DNA from: Prevotella bivia DSM 20514
GTDB taxonomy: Bacteria > Bacteroidota > Bacteroidia > Bacteroidales > Bacteroidaceae
Reading direction: 5' to 3'
Assembly (NCBI RefSeq): GCF_000262545.1
Contig: NZ_JH660660.1
Span: 1,892,482-1,956,481, forward strand
Length of the DNA: 64,000 bases
In this document: piece after piece, positions 54,414 to 62,898 of the stretch
Layout: each line of letters opens with the position of its first letter
How positions within the stretch are numbered: the first letter of the stretch is position 1
The notes under the pieces: model-generated
Database searches by the model: none
The model's input: only the letters and a program-made list of their open reading frames with translations
Told to the model about the DNA's origin: nothing
Position numbers and translations under genes: made by a program

Positions 54414-56570
54414 ATGCGTATTTATCAGACAAATGAAATTAAAAACATTGCCCTTGTTGGCAGTGCGGGTAGCGGCAAGACCACACTTGCCGAGAGTATG
54501 TTATTTGAAGCTTCTGTTATTAAGCGACGTGGTACAATAGAAGGTAAGAATACGGTAAGCGACTATTTTCCAGTAGAGCAAGAATACGGTTATTCTGTAT
54601 TCCCAACAGTGTTTCATACCGAGTGGAATAATAAGAAATTAAACATAATAGATTGTCCTGGAAGTGATGATTTCGTAGGTGGTGCAATAACAGCACTTAA
54701 TGTAACCGATGAAGCTGTTATATTGATCAACGGTCAGTATGGTCCAGAAGTAGGCACACAGAATATTTTCCGTTATACAGAGAAATTAAAGAAGCCTGTA
54801 ATATTTTTGATTAACCAGTTAGATTCTGATAAGTGCAACTTTGAGAATATCATTACAACGATGCAAGATATTTATGGCTCAAAGTGTGTACAAATACAGT
54901 ATCCTATAGAGACTGGTCCCAACTTCAATAGCCTTATTGATGTGTTATTGATGAAGAAATATACATGGAAAGCAGAAGGTGGAACACCAACTATTGAGGA
55001 AATCCCAAAAGAAGAGTTAGATAAAGCACTTGAATTACACAAAATATTAGTTGAGGCTGCTGCTGAAAACGATGAAAGCTTGATGGAGAAATTCTTTGAG
55101 GAAGAGCAACTTTCCGAAGACGAACTTCGTATGGGTATTCGTAAGGGATTAATTACACGATCTATCTTCCCTGTATTTTGTGTTTGTGCAGGCAAGGATA
55201 TGGGCGTGAGACGATTAATGGAATTCTTAGGTAATGTAGTTCCGTTTGTTGATGAAATGCCTAAGATACATAATACACGCGGTGAAGAAGTACAACCAAA
55301 TTCTGATAATGCTACTTCTATTTATTTCTTTAAGACAGGTATGGAGCCACATATTGGTGAAGTGTCTTACTTTAAAGTAATGAGTGGAAGTGTGAAAACA
55401 GGTGATGACTTGACTAATGCCGATCGTGGATCGAAAGAACGATTAGGACAAATATATGTTTGTGCTGGTGCTACTCGTATACCTGTTGATCAATTGAATG
55501 CTGGTGATATAGGATGTACCGTAAAACTGAAAGATGTTAAAACGGGTAACACTCTGAATGGTAAGGGCTGTGATTATCATTTCGATTTTATTAAATATCC
55601 TAACTCTAAATACTCTCGTGCTATTGAGGCAAAGAATACTTCTGAAACCGAGAAGCTAATGGCTGCTTTGTTAAAGATGCGCCAAGAAGACCCTACATGG
55701 GTAGTAGAGCAGAGCAAGGAGTTGCGTCAGGTTATTGTACATGGTCAGGGAGAATTCCACCTTCGTACCTTAAAATGGCGTCTTGAAAATAACGAAAAAT
55801 TACAGGTTGAATACAAAGAACCACGTATTCCTTATCGTGAAACGATTACTAAGCAGGCTAAAGCTGAGTATAGGCATAAAAAGCAGAGTGGTGGTGCAGG
55901 ACAGTTTGGTGAAGTTCACTTGATCATTGAGCCATACGCAGAAGGAATGCCAGAACCTACTACCTACAAGTTTGATGGTCAAGAATTTAAGCTTAATGTA
56001 AAAAGTCGAGAAGAAAAGACCCTACCATGGGGTGGTAAGCTTGTGTTTATCAATTCTGTTGTTGGTGGTGCTATTGATACACGCTTTATGCCAGCCATCT
56101 TAAAAGGTGTAATGGATTGTATGGAAAAAGGTCCATTGACAGGTAGTTATGCGCGTGATGTTCGTGTTATTGTTTACGATGGTAAAATGCACCCAGTAGA
56201 TTCTAATGAATTATCATTTACCCTAGCTGCAAAGCATGCGTTCTCTGATGCTTTCAAGATTGCTGGTCCAAAGATCCTTGAGCCTATTAACGATCTAGAA
56301 GTATTTGTACCAGACGATTATATGGGCGATGTAATGAGTGATCTTCAAGGTCGTCGTGCCTTAATTATGGGTATGGATTCCGAAGCTGGTTATCAGAAGT
56401 TACAAGCTAAAATTCCGTTGAAAGAGCTTTCTTCATATAGTACAACATTAAGTTCTATCACTGGTGGTCGTGCTAGTTTCATTACTAAATTCTCTAGTTA
56501 TGAGTTAGTTCCAAATGATTTGCAAGACAAGCTAATAGAGGCACATGCTAAAGAAGAGGCAGATGAATAA
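54414..56570 (+). CDS. Elongation factor G paralogue (EF-G2-like) with degenerate GTPase motifs
   Basis: All EF-G domains are present (718 aa), with domain IV-V ends GGAIDTRFMPAILKGVMDCMEKG and ISSITGG-type Ser-rich loop. The G domain departs from EF-G: the P-loop is GSAGSGKT (16-23), the switch I region lacks the RGIT Thr (VEQEYGYSV at 54-62), the switch II motif is DCPGS (80-84) where DTPGH carries the catalytic His, and the base-specificity motif is NQLD (134-137) instead of NKxD. This fits the Bacteroides EF-G2 paralogue reported to translocate without GTP hydrolysis (from memory). A strong terminator follows. Confidence 0.9.
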   Translation: MRIYQTNEIKNIALVGSAGSGKTTLAESMLFEASVIKRRGTIEGKNTVSDYFPVEQEYGYSVFPTVFHTEWNNKKLNIIDCPGSDDFVGGAITALNVTDEAVILINGQYGPEVGTQNIFRYTEKLKKPVIFLINQLDSDKCNFENIITTMQDIYGSKCVQIQYPIETGPNFNSLIDVLLMKKYTWKAEGGTPTIEEIPKEELDKALELHKILVEAAAENDESLMEKFFEEEQLSEDELRMGIRKGLITRSIFPVFCVCAGKDMGVRRLMEFLGNVVPFVDEMPKIHNTRGEEVQPNSDNATSIYFFKTGMEPHIGEVSYFKVMSGSVKTGDDLTNADRGSKERLGQIYVCAGATRIPVDQLNAGDIGCTVKLKDVKTGNTLNGKGCDYHFDFIKYPNSKYSRAIEAKNTSETEKLMAALLKMRQEDPTWVVEQSKELRQVIVHGQGEFHLRTLKWRLENNEKLQVEYKEPRIPYRETITKQAKAEYRHKKQSGGAGQFGEVHLIIEPYAEGMPEPTTYKFDGQEFKLNVKSREEKTLPWGGKLVFINSVVGGAIDTRFMPAILKGVMDCMEKGPLTGSYARDVRVIVYDGKMHPVDSNELSFTLAAKHAFSDAFKIAGPKILEPINDLEVFVPDDYMGDVMSDLQGRRALIMGMDSEAGYQKLQAKIPLKELSSYSTTLSSITGGRASFITKFSSYELVPNDLQDKLIEAHAKEEADE

Positions 56571-56614
56571 TGTAATACTTTAACTTTTAGTCCTAATAAG
56601 GATTTTATGATACG

Positions 56615-56659
56615 AATAGGGTTGGGTTTCAGATAAGGAAACTTGACCCTATTTTTTGA
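56615..56659 (+). terminator. Intrinsic terminator of the EF-G paralogue
   Basis: A stem AATAGGGT (56615-56622) with its complement at 56646-56653, extended by GTTTC/GAAAC, followed by about seven T residues, 45 bases past the stop. Confidence 0.88.
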
Positions 56660-56688
56660 AGTAAAAATAATAAACAAGAGTAATAAAG

Positions 56689-56719
56689 AAATGCCTAATA
56701 GAATAATCGTTAGGCATTT
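56689..56719. terminator. Terminator of the 144-aa lipoprotein gene
   Basis: A perfect 10-bp stem (AAATGCCTAA at 56689-56698 with its complement at 56710-56719), just past the minus-strand stop at 56742, with T-rich flanks both ways. Confidence 0.75.
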
Positions 56720-56741
56720 TTGCTTTTCGTTATAACTCAGA

Positions 56742-57176
56742 CTACATAAAAATGCTGTTTTTAGAGGTCATCTCTAATTTTCTTTTATATAGTTGACTAG
56801 GGGTCTGATAGGGGTCGTCATAAGTTTCCTCTACATTAAAGACAACATCTGACAAGGAGTTTATTTTCCAATACAATCCCCAATCTATATATATAACTTT
56901 ATTGTCAGGATACATAAAAGTCCAGTGAAAATATGATTTTTTTTCTTTTTCAACTTCTTTGTTTTGATATTCCAGAACTACTTGATATCCTGTTCCATTC
57001 TTTAAAAAAACATATTGCTCACACATCGTTTTGGGTTTATCCTTGATAATATTTACCCATATTTTATTTGTAAGTTTCTCTACAACATCATTACTAGTAT
57101 AATAGTCTTCAGTAGTGCAAGATATTAAACAGAAGGAGAAAACAAATATTACTAATAACTTATACGTGGAGTTCAT
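56742..57176 (-). CDS. Lipoprotein of unknown function (144 aa)
   Basis: Lipobox Cys20 (CLISC) after a hydrophobic leader. The rest is beta-rich and aromatic (YFHWTFMYPDNKVIYIDWGLYW), as in small lipocalin-like or single beta-domain proteins; no family is recognised. It follows the 260-aa lipoprotein gene by 55 bases on the same strand. Both genes are more AT-rich than their neighbours. Confidence 0.7.
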   Translation of the reverse strand: MNSTYKLLVIFVFSFCLISCTTEDYYTSNDVVEKLTNKIWVNIIKDKPKTMCEQYVFLKNGTGYQVVLEYQNKEVEKEKKSYFHWTFMYPDNKVIYIDWGLYWKINSLSDVVFNVEETYDDPYQTPSQLYKRKLEMTSKNSIFM

Positions 57177-57231
57177 TTGTTTAAGTTAAGAAATAGGGGG
57201 ATATATAATCTCTCCCCATATATAAAAACAT

Positions 57232-58014
57232 TTAATTGTGCGATTCAAAAGTAGCAGTGGCAATAGGACCACCATTTTTGGGTTCATAACCTTGTCCTTC
57301 AAATTGCCAATTTATATTAGCATCATTGCTATATGCTGTCCAAGTAAAATAATTATATGGAAGCATTGATATTCCTGAAAGAGTTATTAGTTTTTCATTC
57401 ATATTCGGATTGGGGTCTTTTTTTGCATCTTTTTTACAAAGAATGTCAAAAAAGAAATAGCTACCATTGAAGATATTTAATTGAATTCTTGAAATAATTT
57501 TCTTTCCTGAAGAGAAATAACACTGACTTTTACTTCCTGGGAAAATTGGTAATGTTGCAAGATTACTACCTCTTGCCCTTGTTAGAGAGCTTTTTAAGGT
57601 ATTTTCAACTTGCACTATTCTATCTTGTGTAAGATTTCTAATCCAAGTTTCATTATACGTAGAATATACTATTTGAGAAGTTTTTGGATTATTTGCAGCG
57701 GCTTGTAATCGCATATTTAATTCTGCTATTTCTTTTTCAAACCTTTGTTTATTTAAAGGATTAACGCTCTGCAAATCTTGCCAATCCTTATCAGAAAGCA
57801 AATCTTTGAAAGAGGTTTTATGTACATTCAAATAGTACTCGCCAACTGTTTTATTTATATCAACAAATTTAGCAAGAACCTTAGAATCAGTTTGGTAATC
57901 TCTAGTAACAGTAATTTCAGCTACCTCATCATTATTAGAACACGATGTTAATACTCCTACAAATAATGCCAATATGAAAGTAAGAGTGTAAAGGGTTGCT
58001 TGTTTTGCTTTCAT
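57232..58014 (-). CDS. Lipoprotein of unknown function (260 aa)
   Basis: Lipobox Cys25 (GVLTSC). A helical N-terminal half (FVDINKTVGEYYLNVHKTSFKDLLSDKDWQDLQ, RFEKEIAELNMRLQAAANNPK) leads to a beta-rich C-terminal half with an unusual motif KSQCYFSSGKKIISRIQLNIFNGSYFFFDILCKKD and an end WTAYSNDANINWQFEGQGYEP. No family is recognised. It probably forms a two-gene unit with the lipoprotein gene behind it. Confidence 0.7.
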   Translation of the reverse strand: MKAKQATLYTLTFILALFVGVLTSCSNNDEVAEITVTRDYQTDSKVLAKFVDINKTVGEYYLNVHKTSFKDLLSDKDWQDLQSVNPLNKQRFEKEIAELNMRLQAAANNPKTSQIVYSTYNETWIRNLTQDRIVQVENTLKSSLTRARGSNLATLPIFPGSKSQCYFSSGKKIISRIQLNIFNGSYFFFDILCKKDAKKDPNPNMNEKLITLSGISMLPYNYFTWTAYSNDANINWQFEGQGYEPKNGGPIATATFESHN

Positions 58015-58121
58015 AACTGTAAGTTTTTAGAGTCTTATAAATAAAACGTTGCGAATATATGTACTTTTTATGAAAAAAGCAAGTAAGTAGACAACTTTTT
58101 TCTTCATCTGCCTGAAAATAC

Positions 58122-58436
58122 CTAAAAATAATGATAGCAGTTATTGAATTCTTTATAGATATACCTAAGCAGTGGAAGAAGAAGGGTATAATCAGTAGTT
58201 TCTATCCCATAAGGCTTCAAACACATTGTCTGTTTTATAAGTCTGACCTTGTGATTAACTTTTTGCCAACTAACTCCGAAAAACTTCGCCAGTTCGCCCT
58301 CCGTCATAGCAACCTCTCCCTTTCCTTGACGAATAACACGCATGCCATCGCTTCACTCAAAAAAAAACAGTGAGGTGATGAGTACAAAGGGGACAAGGTA
58401 ACGCTTATTGGAGAGTTGAGGGTTGTTAGGTTTCAT
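58122..58436 (-). pseudogene. Broken small gene with in-frame stop (HTH-like fragment)
   Basis: From an ATG at 58436 the frame reads MKPNNPQLSNKRY and then meets a TGA at codon 28 (58353-58355). In the same frame it continues through GMRVIRQGKGEVAMTEGELAKFFGVSWQ, a helix-turn-helix-like stretch, to a stop at 58122. Without the TGA it would be one 104-aa protein. A 9-T run lies just before the stop, where slippage could also have changed the frame. The N-terminus resembles small Bacteroidales proteins often found beside mobile DNA; that likeness is from memory. A shorter product from the ATG at 58343 (73 aa) is possible. Confidence 0.6.
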
Positions 58437-58802
58437 TTTATTGCTTATTCATAAACATGTTGTTCTATCGTTTGATGACGGACACTGGGCTGTCCTCCAC
58501 TGCGTCTTATAACAAAGAGATAGTAGGGCAAAGGTGGTAAAGTATGTGTACAACACCCGCATTTAGGCACAATAAAAATAAATAATGTGTACTCAGACCA
58601 CATTCCAAACAAGAGGAAACGACTTAGTCAACAAGCTCGTCAATACCATCTGCTTTCACTAAAAGTAGTTATGCCCGTAAAAAGAAGCAACAAGAAAATA
58701 CCTATTTTTGGGTATGTTCATTTTTTTTCTGTATCGAGAAGTTGAAATATCTTTGCAAATCGAAAGTTTTTTTAGTATAACAACAATTATTAAAATAGTA
58801 AA
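58437..58802. other. Intergenic region ahead of the TonB-receptor operon
   Basis: About 366 bases without a gene. It holds an inverted repeat ATACC-N8-GGTAT at 58698-58715 followed by a T-run, and the promoter at 58748-58755. The rest may be the decayed upstream flank of the broken small gene; I see no further frame. Confidence 0.5.
58748..58755 (+). promoter_or_regulatory. Bacteroidetes -7 box (TATCTTTG) for the TonB-receptor operon
   Basis: Exact TAnnTTTG match, 47 bases before the receptor ATG at 58803. Confidence 0.65.
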
Positions 58803-61223
58803 ATGTCGAAAAAAGAACAACGAACGCAAAAAATTTTATCGGCTCGAGACTCTCTTTTCAAGGGATGCTTGCTAATGCTGATGATGCTGTTTTTAAGCAT
58901 CTCTGCCACAAAGGCACACAACGGCAAGTACGCAAGCACAGATAAAGTCGAGGAAGGTAGCGTGACTCTTCAAGTTACAGATGCGCTAACGGGCGAACCC
59001 ATATTAGGAGCCGTTGTGAAAGATAGCAATGGTAAGACATACGTCACCAACGAGTCGGGAATCTGTATTATGAAGTTAAGCAACACCGATAAGAATGTGA
59101 AAGTCACTGTCTCATTCGTAGGCTATAAGAGTTACACTTCCTATGTGTCAGCAAAAACACGCACACTGAACATCAAGTTAAAGGAAGACGTACAGCAATT
59201 AAGTGGAGTAACGGTAACATCTAAAAAGAGACACACCGACATCATGCAGCAAGCCAAGGTTTTGGATCAAAGTGTACTCGAAAAAGGTGGTGCCACCTCG
59301 TTGGCAAAAATGTTGGAGTCTATTCCTGGTGTGAGTTCTATCAGTGCTGGTAATACGGTGGCTAAACCCGTTATTCAAGGTATGCACAGCAGCCGTATTC
59401 TATTGATGAACAATGGAGTGAAATTGGAAAGCCAGAGTTGGGGCAACGATCATGCGCCAGAAATTGACTACACAGGTGCCAGCATGGTAGAGGTTGTAAA
59501 GGGTGCCGAATGTATTCGTTACGGTTTTGGTGCTATGGGTGGTGTGGTATTGCTCAACGATGCTCCTCTACCCTATGGGCATAACAAGCCTATCGTGAAA
59601 GGAGTTACCAACATCGGTTATGATACCAATCCCCGAGGAATAAGCGGCTCGGGAAGCATTGAAGCAGGTTGGAAGAATTTCGGTATGCGCCTGCACGGCA
59701 ACTATACTCGTGGTGGTGATTATCATACGCCAGAATACATCATGAACAACACGGGCTACAATAACATCAGCATGTCTGCCATGGGTGGTTTTGAGAACAA
59801 GCGCATCACGGCAACCGTGCTTACAAGTTTGTTCTACCAACGTTCTGGTATCTATTTTGGCAGCCAAATATCCGACTTGGCACAACTACAAGAACGATTC
59901 CGCATTGGTCGTCCAACAGAGTCGTCATTGCAACCATTCAGTTATGAAATTGGCATACCCTTCCAGCAATCACAACACTTCACGCTGAAGGGCGAGGTGA
60001 AATATCGCATCAACCCAAAGCAATCGCTGGATCTGACTTTGTCGTTCCAGGAAAATTTGCGACAGGAGTATGAGAACCGTATGAGAAAGGAGTGGAGCGT
60101 CATCCCGATGCAAGACCTTGTATTGAAAACATACAAAGGCGACTTGTCATATCGTGCTTCATGGAAGCCTTACAAAATGTCCACCTTTGCAGGTATATCA
60201 AACACATACCAAATAAACTACAACTTCCCAGGCACCAAGAACCCTGCCTTTGTACCAAACTTTGCCGCTCTCACCATGGGTGGTTTCCTGTTGCAAAAGG
60301 CTACTTTCTTTGAAAAATTGCAATGCGAATTGGGCTTGCGTTACGACTTTAGAGTAATGAGCGTGAGCGGTTACACCACGCTGAACAAGTACGACTATTA
60401 CGATGACTTCAAGGTTTACAGCAACTTCACCTCGAGTTTTGCTGCTCACTATCAGTTTAACGACAACTGGGATATGCGTGCAAACATCGGTTGGTCGTGG
60501 CGTCCACCAGACATCAACGAGCTTTACGCCGTCGGACTTCAAGAAGGTTCTTATTGGGTAGTGGGCAATAGAAACCTAAAGAGTGAGCGTGGTTGGAAGT
60601 CTATCTTAGGCGCAAGGTATCGCAATACATGGATATCTGTAGAGCCAAGTATGTTCTACCAACACATCAACAGTTATATATACGACCATATCGGCTATGG
60701 TGCTAATCGTTTTCATAACAGCCCAAGCGGAAAGTATGCCAAGTTTATGTATGATCAGGACGATGTGAGACTGTATGGTGGCGATATAGAAGCTACAGTA
60801 AATCCCATTAAAGGACTCAGTATCGTAGCAAAGGGCGAATGGATATTTGCACGCAACATAACACGAGACAACTGGTTGCCTTTCATGCCATCAGACAAGT
60901 ATGGACTGTCAGCCAACTACGAACATATCTTCGGTGCAGAGAAAAAGATAAAGGCATCGTTCTCTCTCTCTGGCAACTATGTTACAAAACAAGAACGTTT
61001 CGACCCTAACACGGATTTAGTGGCAGTATCGCCCGACCCCTACTTCCTGCTTGGCCTCACAGCAGATGTTGCCTTCAAGCTGCCCAGCAACAGGGAAATA
61101 AAGGTAATGTTGGTAGGCGATAACATTCTCAATACATTATATAAGGAATATACAGACCGATTTAGATATTATGCGCACGAGCGTGGCGTGAACTACTCTT
61201 TGCGCACAATCATTAAATTTTAA
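58803..61223 (+). CDS. TonB-dependent outer-membrane receptor with carboxypeptidase-like N-domain
   Basis: A signal peptide (about residues 20-38, CLLMLMMLFLSISATKAH) precedes a carboxypeptidase-regulatory-like domain (about 50-135, VTLQVTDALTGEPILGAVV), a plug (about 140-255, AKMLESIPGVSSISAGNTVAKPVIQGM and GAECIRYGFGAMGGVVLLND) and a 22-strand barrel ending RTIIKF. The plug stretch SWGNDHAPEIDYTGASMVEVV is close to that of zinc-type receptors such as ZnuD. The length is 806 aa. It is followed 4 bases later by a lipoprotein gene, so translation is probably coupled. Metal or metal-complex uptake is inferred. Confidence 0.9.
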   Translation: MSKKEQRTQKILSARDSLFKGCLLMLMMLFLSISATKAHNGKYASTDKVEEGSVTLQVTDALTGEPILGAVVKDSNGKTYVTNESGICIMKLSNTDKNVKVTVSFVGYKSYTSYVSAKTRTLNIKLKEDVQQLSGVTVTSKKRHTDIMQQAKVLDQSVLEKGGATSLAKMLESIPGVSSISAGNTVAKPVIQGMHSSRILLMNNGVKLESQSWGNDHAPEIDYTGASMVEVVKGAECIRYGFGAMGGVVLLNDAPLPYGHNKPIVKGVTNIGYDTNPRGISGSGSIEAGWKNFGMRLHGNYTRGGDYHTPEYIMNNTGYNNISMSAMGGFENKRITATVLTSLFYQRSGIYFGSQISDLAQLQERFRIGRPTESSLQPFSYEIGIPFQQSQHFTLKGEVKYRINPKQSLDLTLSFQENLRQEYENRMRKEWSVIPMQDLVLKTYKGDLSYRASWKPYKMSTFAGISNTYQINYNFPGTKNPAFVPNFAALTMGGFLLQKATFFEKLQCELGLRYDFRVMSVSGYTTLNKYDYYDDFKVYSNFTSSFAAHYQFNDNWDMRANIGWSWRPPDINELYAVGLQEGSYWVVGNRNLKSERGWKSILGARYRNTWISVEPSMFYQHINSYIYDHIGYGANRFHNSPSGKYAKFMYDQDDVRLYGGDIEATVNPIKGLSIVAKGEWIFARNITRDNWLPFMPSDKYGLSANYEHIFGAEKKIKASFSLSGNYVTKQERFDPNTDLVAVSPDPYFLLGLTADVAFKLPSNREIKVMLVGDNILNTLYKEYTDRFRYYAHERGVNYSLRTIIKF

Positions 61224-61227
61224 GAAA

Positions 61228-62733
61228 ATGAAGTTACAATATAAAACAATAATGCGTTCAACTATTTTAGCTGTAGGATGCTGCTGCATGCTTGCCGCAT
61301 GTTCTGCCAATGATGTTGATGATTTCTTGAAAAAAGTAGTAAAAGCTCCTCCTGCTTCTATCGAGTACAATGGCAAGGGACACTCACAGATATATGCAGT
61401 AAGTGCCGTACTTAGAATGGGGTTCAAAGGTGGTAATATAAAAGTTGGAAACTTTGGTGCCGACAACAGTATAGACAACACATACGACCAAGACTCGTAC
61501 AACATGATAAGCGTGAACACGGATAAACCGACAGACTATCCGCTCATGCAACAAATTGAGATAAGTAAGGGCGACAATGGACAAATGCAAATTACCAGCC
61601 AGCGCGACCATTTTGATGTAGTTGCGTCAGATGACGTTTATTACGGACTTGAGCTTACATATTATGGAGCCAACCACCAACAAATAAACGGTGAGTTCAT
61701 ACAGTTCTATTACAAGAAAAACGGAGACCCAGATCTCGACAATTCTACATTGGTACAACACCAACACTTCTTTACCATTGGCAACGAAGTATTGGAACAC
61801 AGCTACACTATAGATGGTAAGACCATATCCAAGAACAGTAAGCAAGGTTTTTATCCACACACGCTGGACAAGAAACCAACATACTATCCAGAGCTTACCT
61901 TTGAGATGGAGGGCGACAAGCTAAAGCCTTGCGACATCACCACGACCAGCGCACTGCTTGCACCTGAAAGTGGGAACAAATCAGAACGTATGCCGTTTGA
62001 CAGCACGCTGATAGACAAAGCGATAAATATATTCCCTACGCTAAAAACAAATCAAGCTACATGGACAGAAGGTGGCTTTAAATTCTTTCAAACACTCACT
62101 ATGCCACATGCGGCAAAACTTGCTAACAAGTTGTTTACATACCGATACCGAGATACCGACCCATTTGAGAAACAATTGGGATATGAATATCAAGAGGGTA
62201 GCGGTGACGGTGGCGTTGTAGCAGATGGTACAAACGCACTGAGACAAAGACAAGGCGATTTCGTGGAATTGCTGCACCAATGTAGGAAAATAGGTACGGG
62301 TCCAAACAATTTGGACAGAATGGGATTCAAGGGAGTTCTACAGTTTAGCCAAGCCAACACCGAATTTGCTATGCAAATAAGCCTATGCAACATCGTATCA
62401 CAAATGGATAAATCAAAGAATTCTATTTGGCCCAAATATGGAAATGATGATCCAGGTGCTGACTCAAAGACTTGTTCTGAAATTCCAACATTAGGAAATG
62501 GAGAAGGTAGAGGACTTTATAATTTTAATGAAATAAAATCAGAATGGAGCAATCACGACATTGACATTCCTTTAACATTCCGTGTCATTGCAAATATGAA
62601 CGATAGAGAAGAGAAGTTCGTGGAAGATTTCAAAAAGTTCTATCCGGACATGGATTCGAATGAAATCAAGAATTATTTCTTCAAGCCTCAATATTTGCTG
62701 TCAAGGAATCGTAAGAATATATTCGTCATGTAG
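61228..62733 (+). CDS. Large lipoprotein with GHSQ motif, partner of the TonB receptor
   Basis: Lipobox Cys25 (LAAC) after MKLQYKTIMRSTILAVGCCC. The family is unknown to me. Early in the mature protein comes IEYNGKGHSQIYAVSAVLRMGFKGG. Later parts are His-rich (HQHFFTIGNEVLEHSY, TMPHAAKLANKLF). It starts 4 bases behind the receptor stop. By position it is the surface lipoprotein partner of the receptor, as SusD is for SusC, but it is not a SusD homologue by sequence. The length is 501 aa. Confidence 0.8.
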   Translation: MKLQYKTIMRSTILAVGCCCMLAACSANDVDDFLKKVVKAPPASIEYNGKGHSQIYAVSAVLRMGFKGGNIKVGNFGADNSIDNTYDQDSYNMISVNTDKPTDYPLMQQIEISKGDNGQMQITSQRDHFDVVASDDVYYGLELTYYGANHQQINGEFIQFYYKKNGDPDLDNSTLVQHQHFFTIGNEVLEHSYTIDGKTISKNSKQGFYPHTLDKKPTYYPELTFEMEGDKLKPCDITTTSALLAPESGNKSERMPFDSTLIDKAINIFPTLKTNQATWTEGGFKFFQTLTMPHAAKLANKLFTYRYRDTDPFEKQLGYEYQEGSGDGGVVADGTNALRQRQGDFVELLHQCRKIGTGPNNLDRMGFKGVLQFSQANTEFAMQISLCNIVSQMDKSKNSIWPKYGNDDPGADSKTCSEIPTLGNGEGRGLYNFNEIKSEWSNHDIDIPLTFRVIANMNDREEKFVEDFKKFYPDMDSNEIKNYFFKPQYLLSRNRKNIFVM

Positions 62734-62898
62734 ACTTCAGCTAAAAGGAAGGCATTTGCGCATCATCATTCCTCACATGGCTGACACGTTCTCCTAACTA
62801 AGGAAAATTTACATACACGGCTAAGAGGAGAAAGAGTATTTAGCAAAGTGCCAATTATACTGGACTATCTAATCAAGACATTTACATAAAATAATAAA

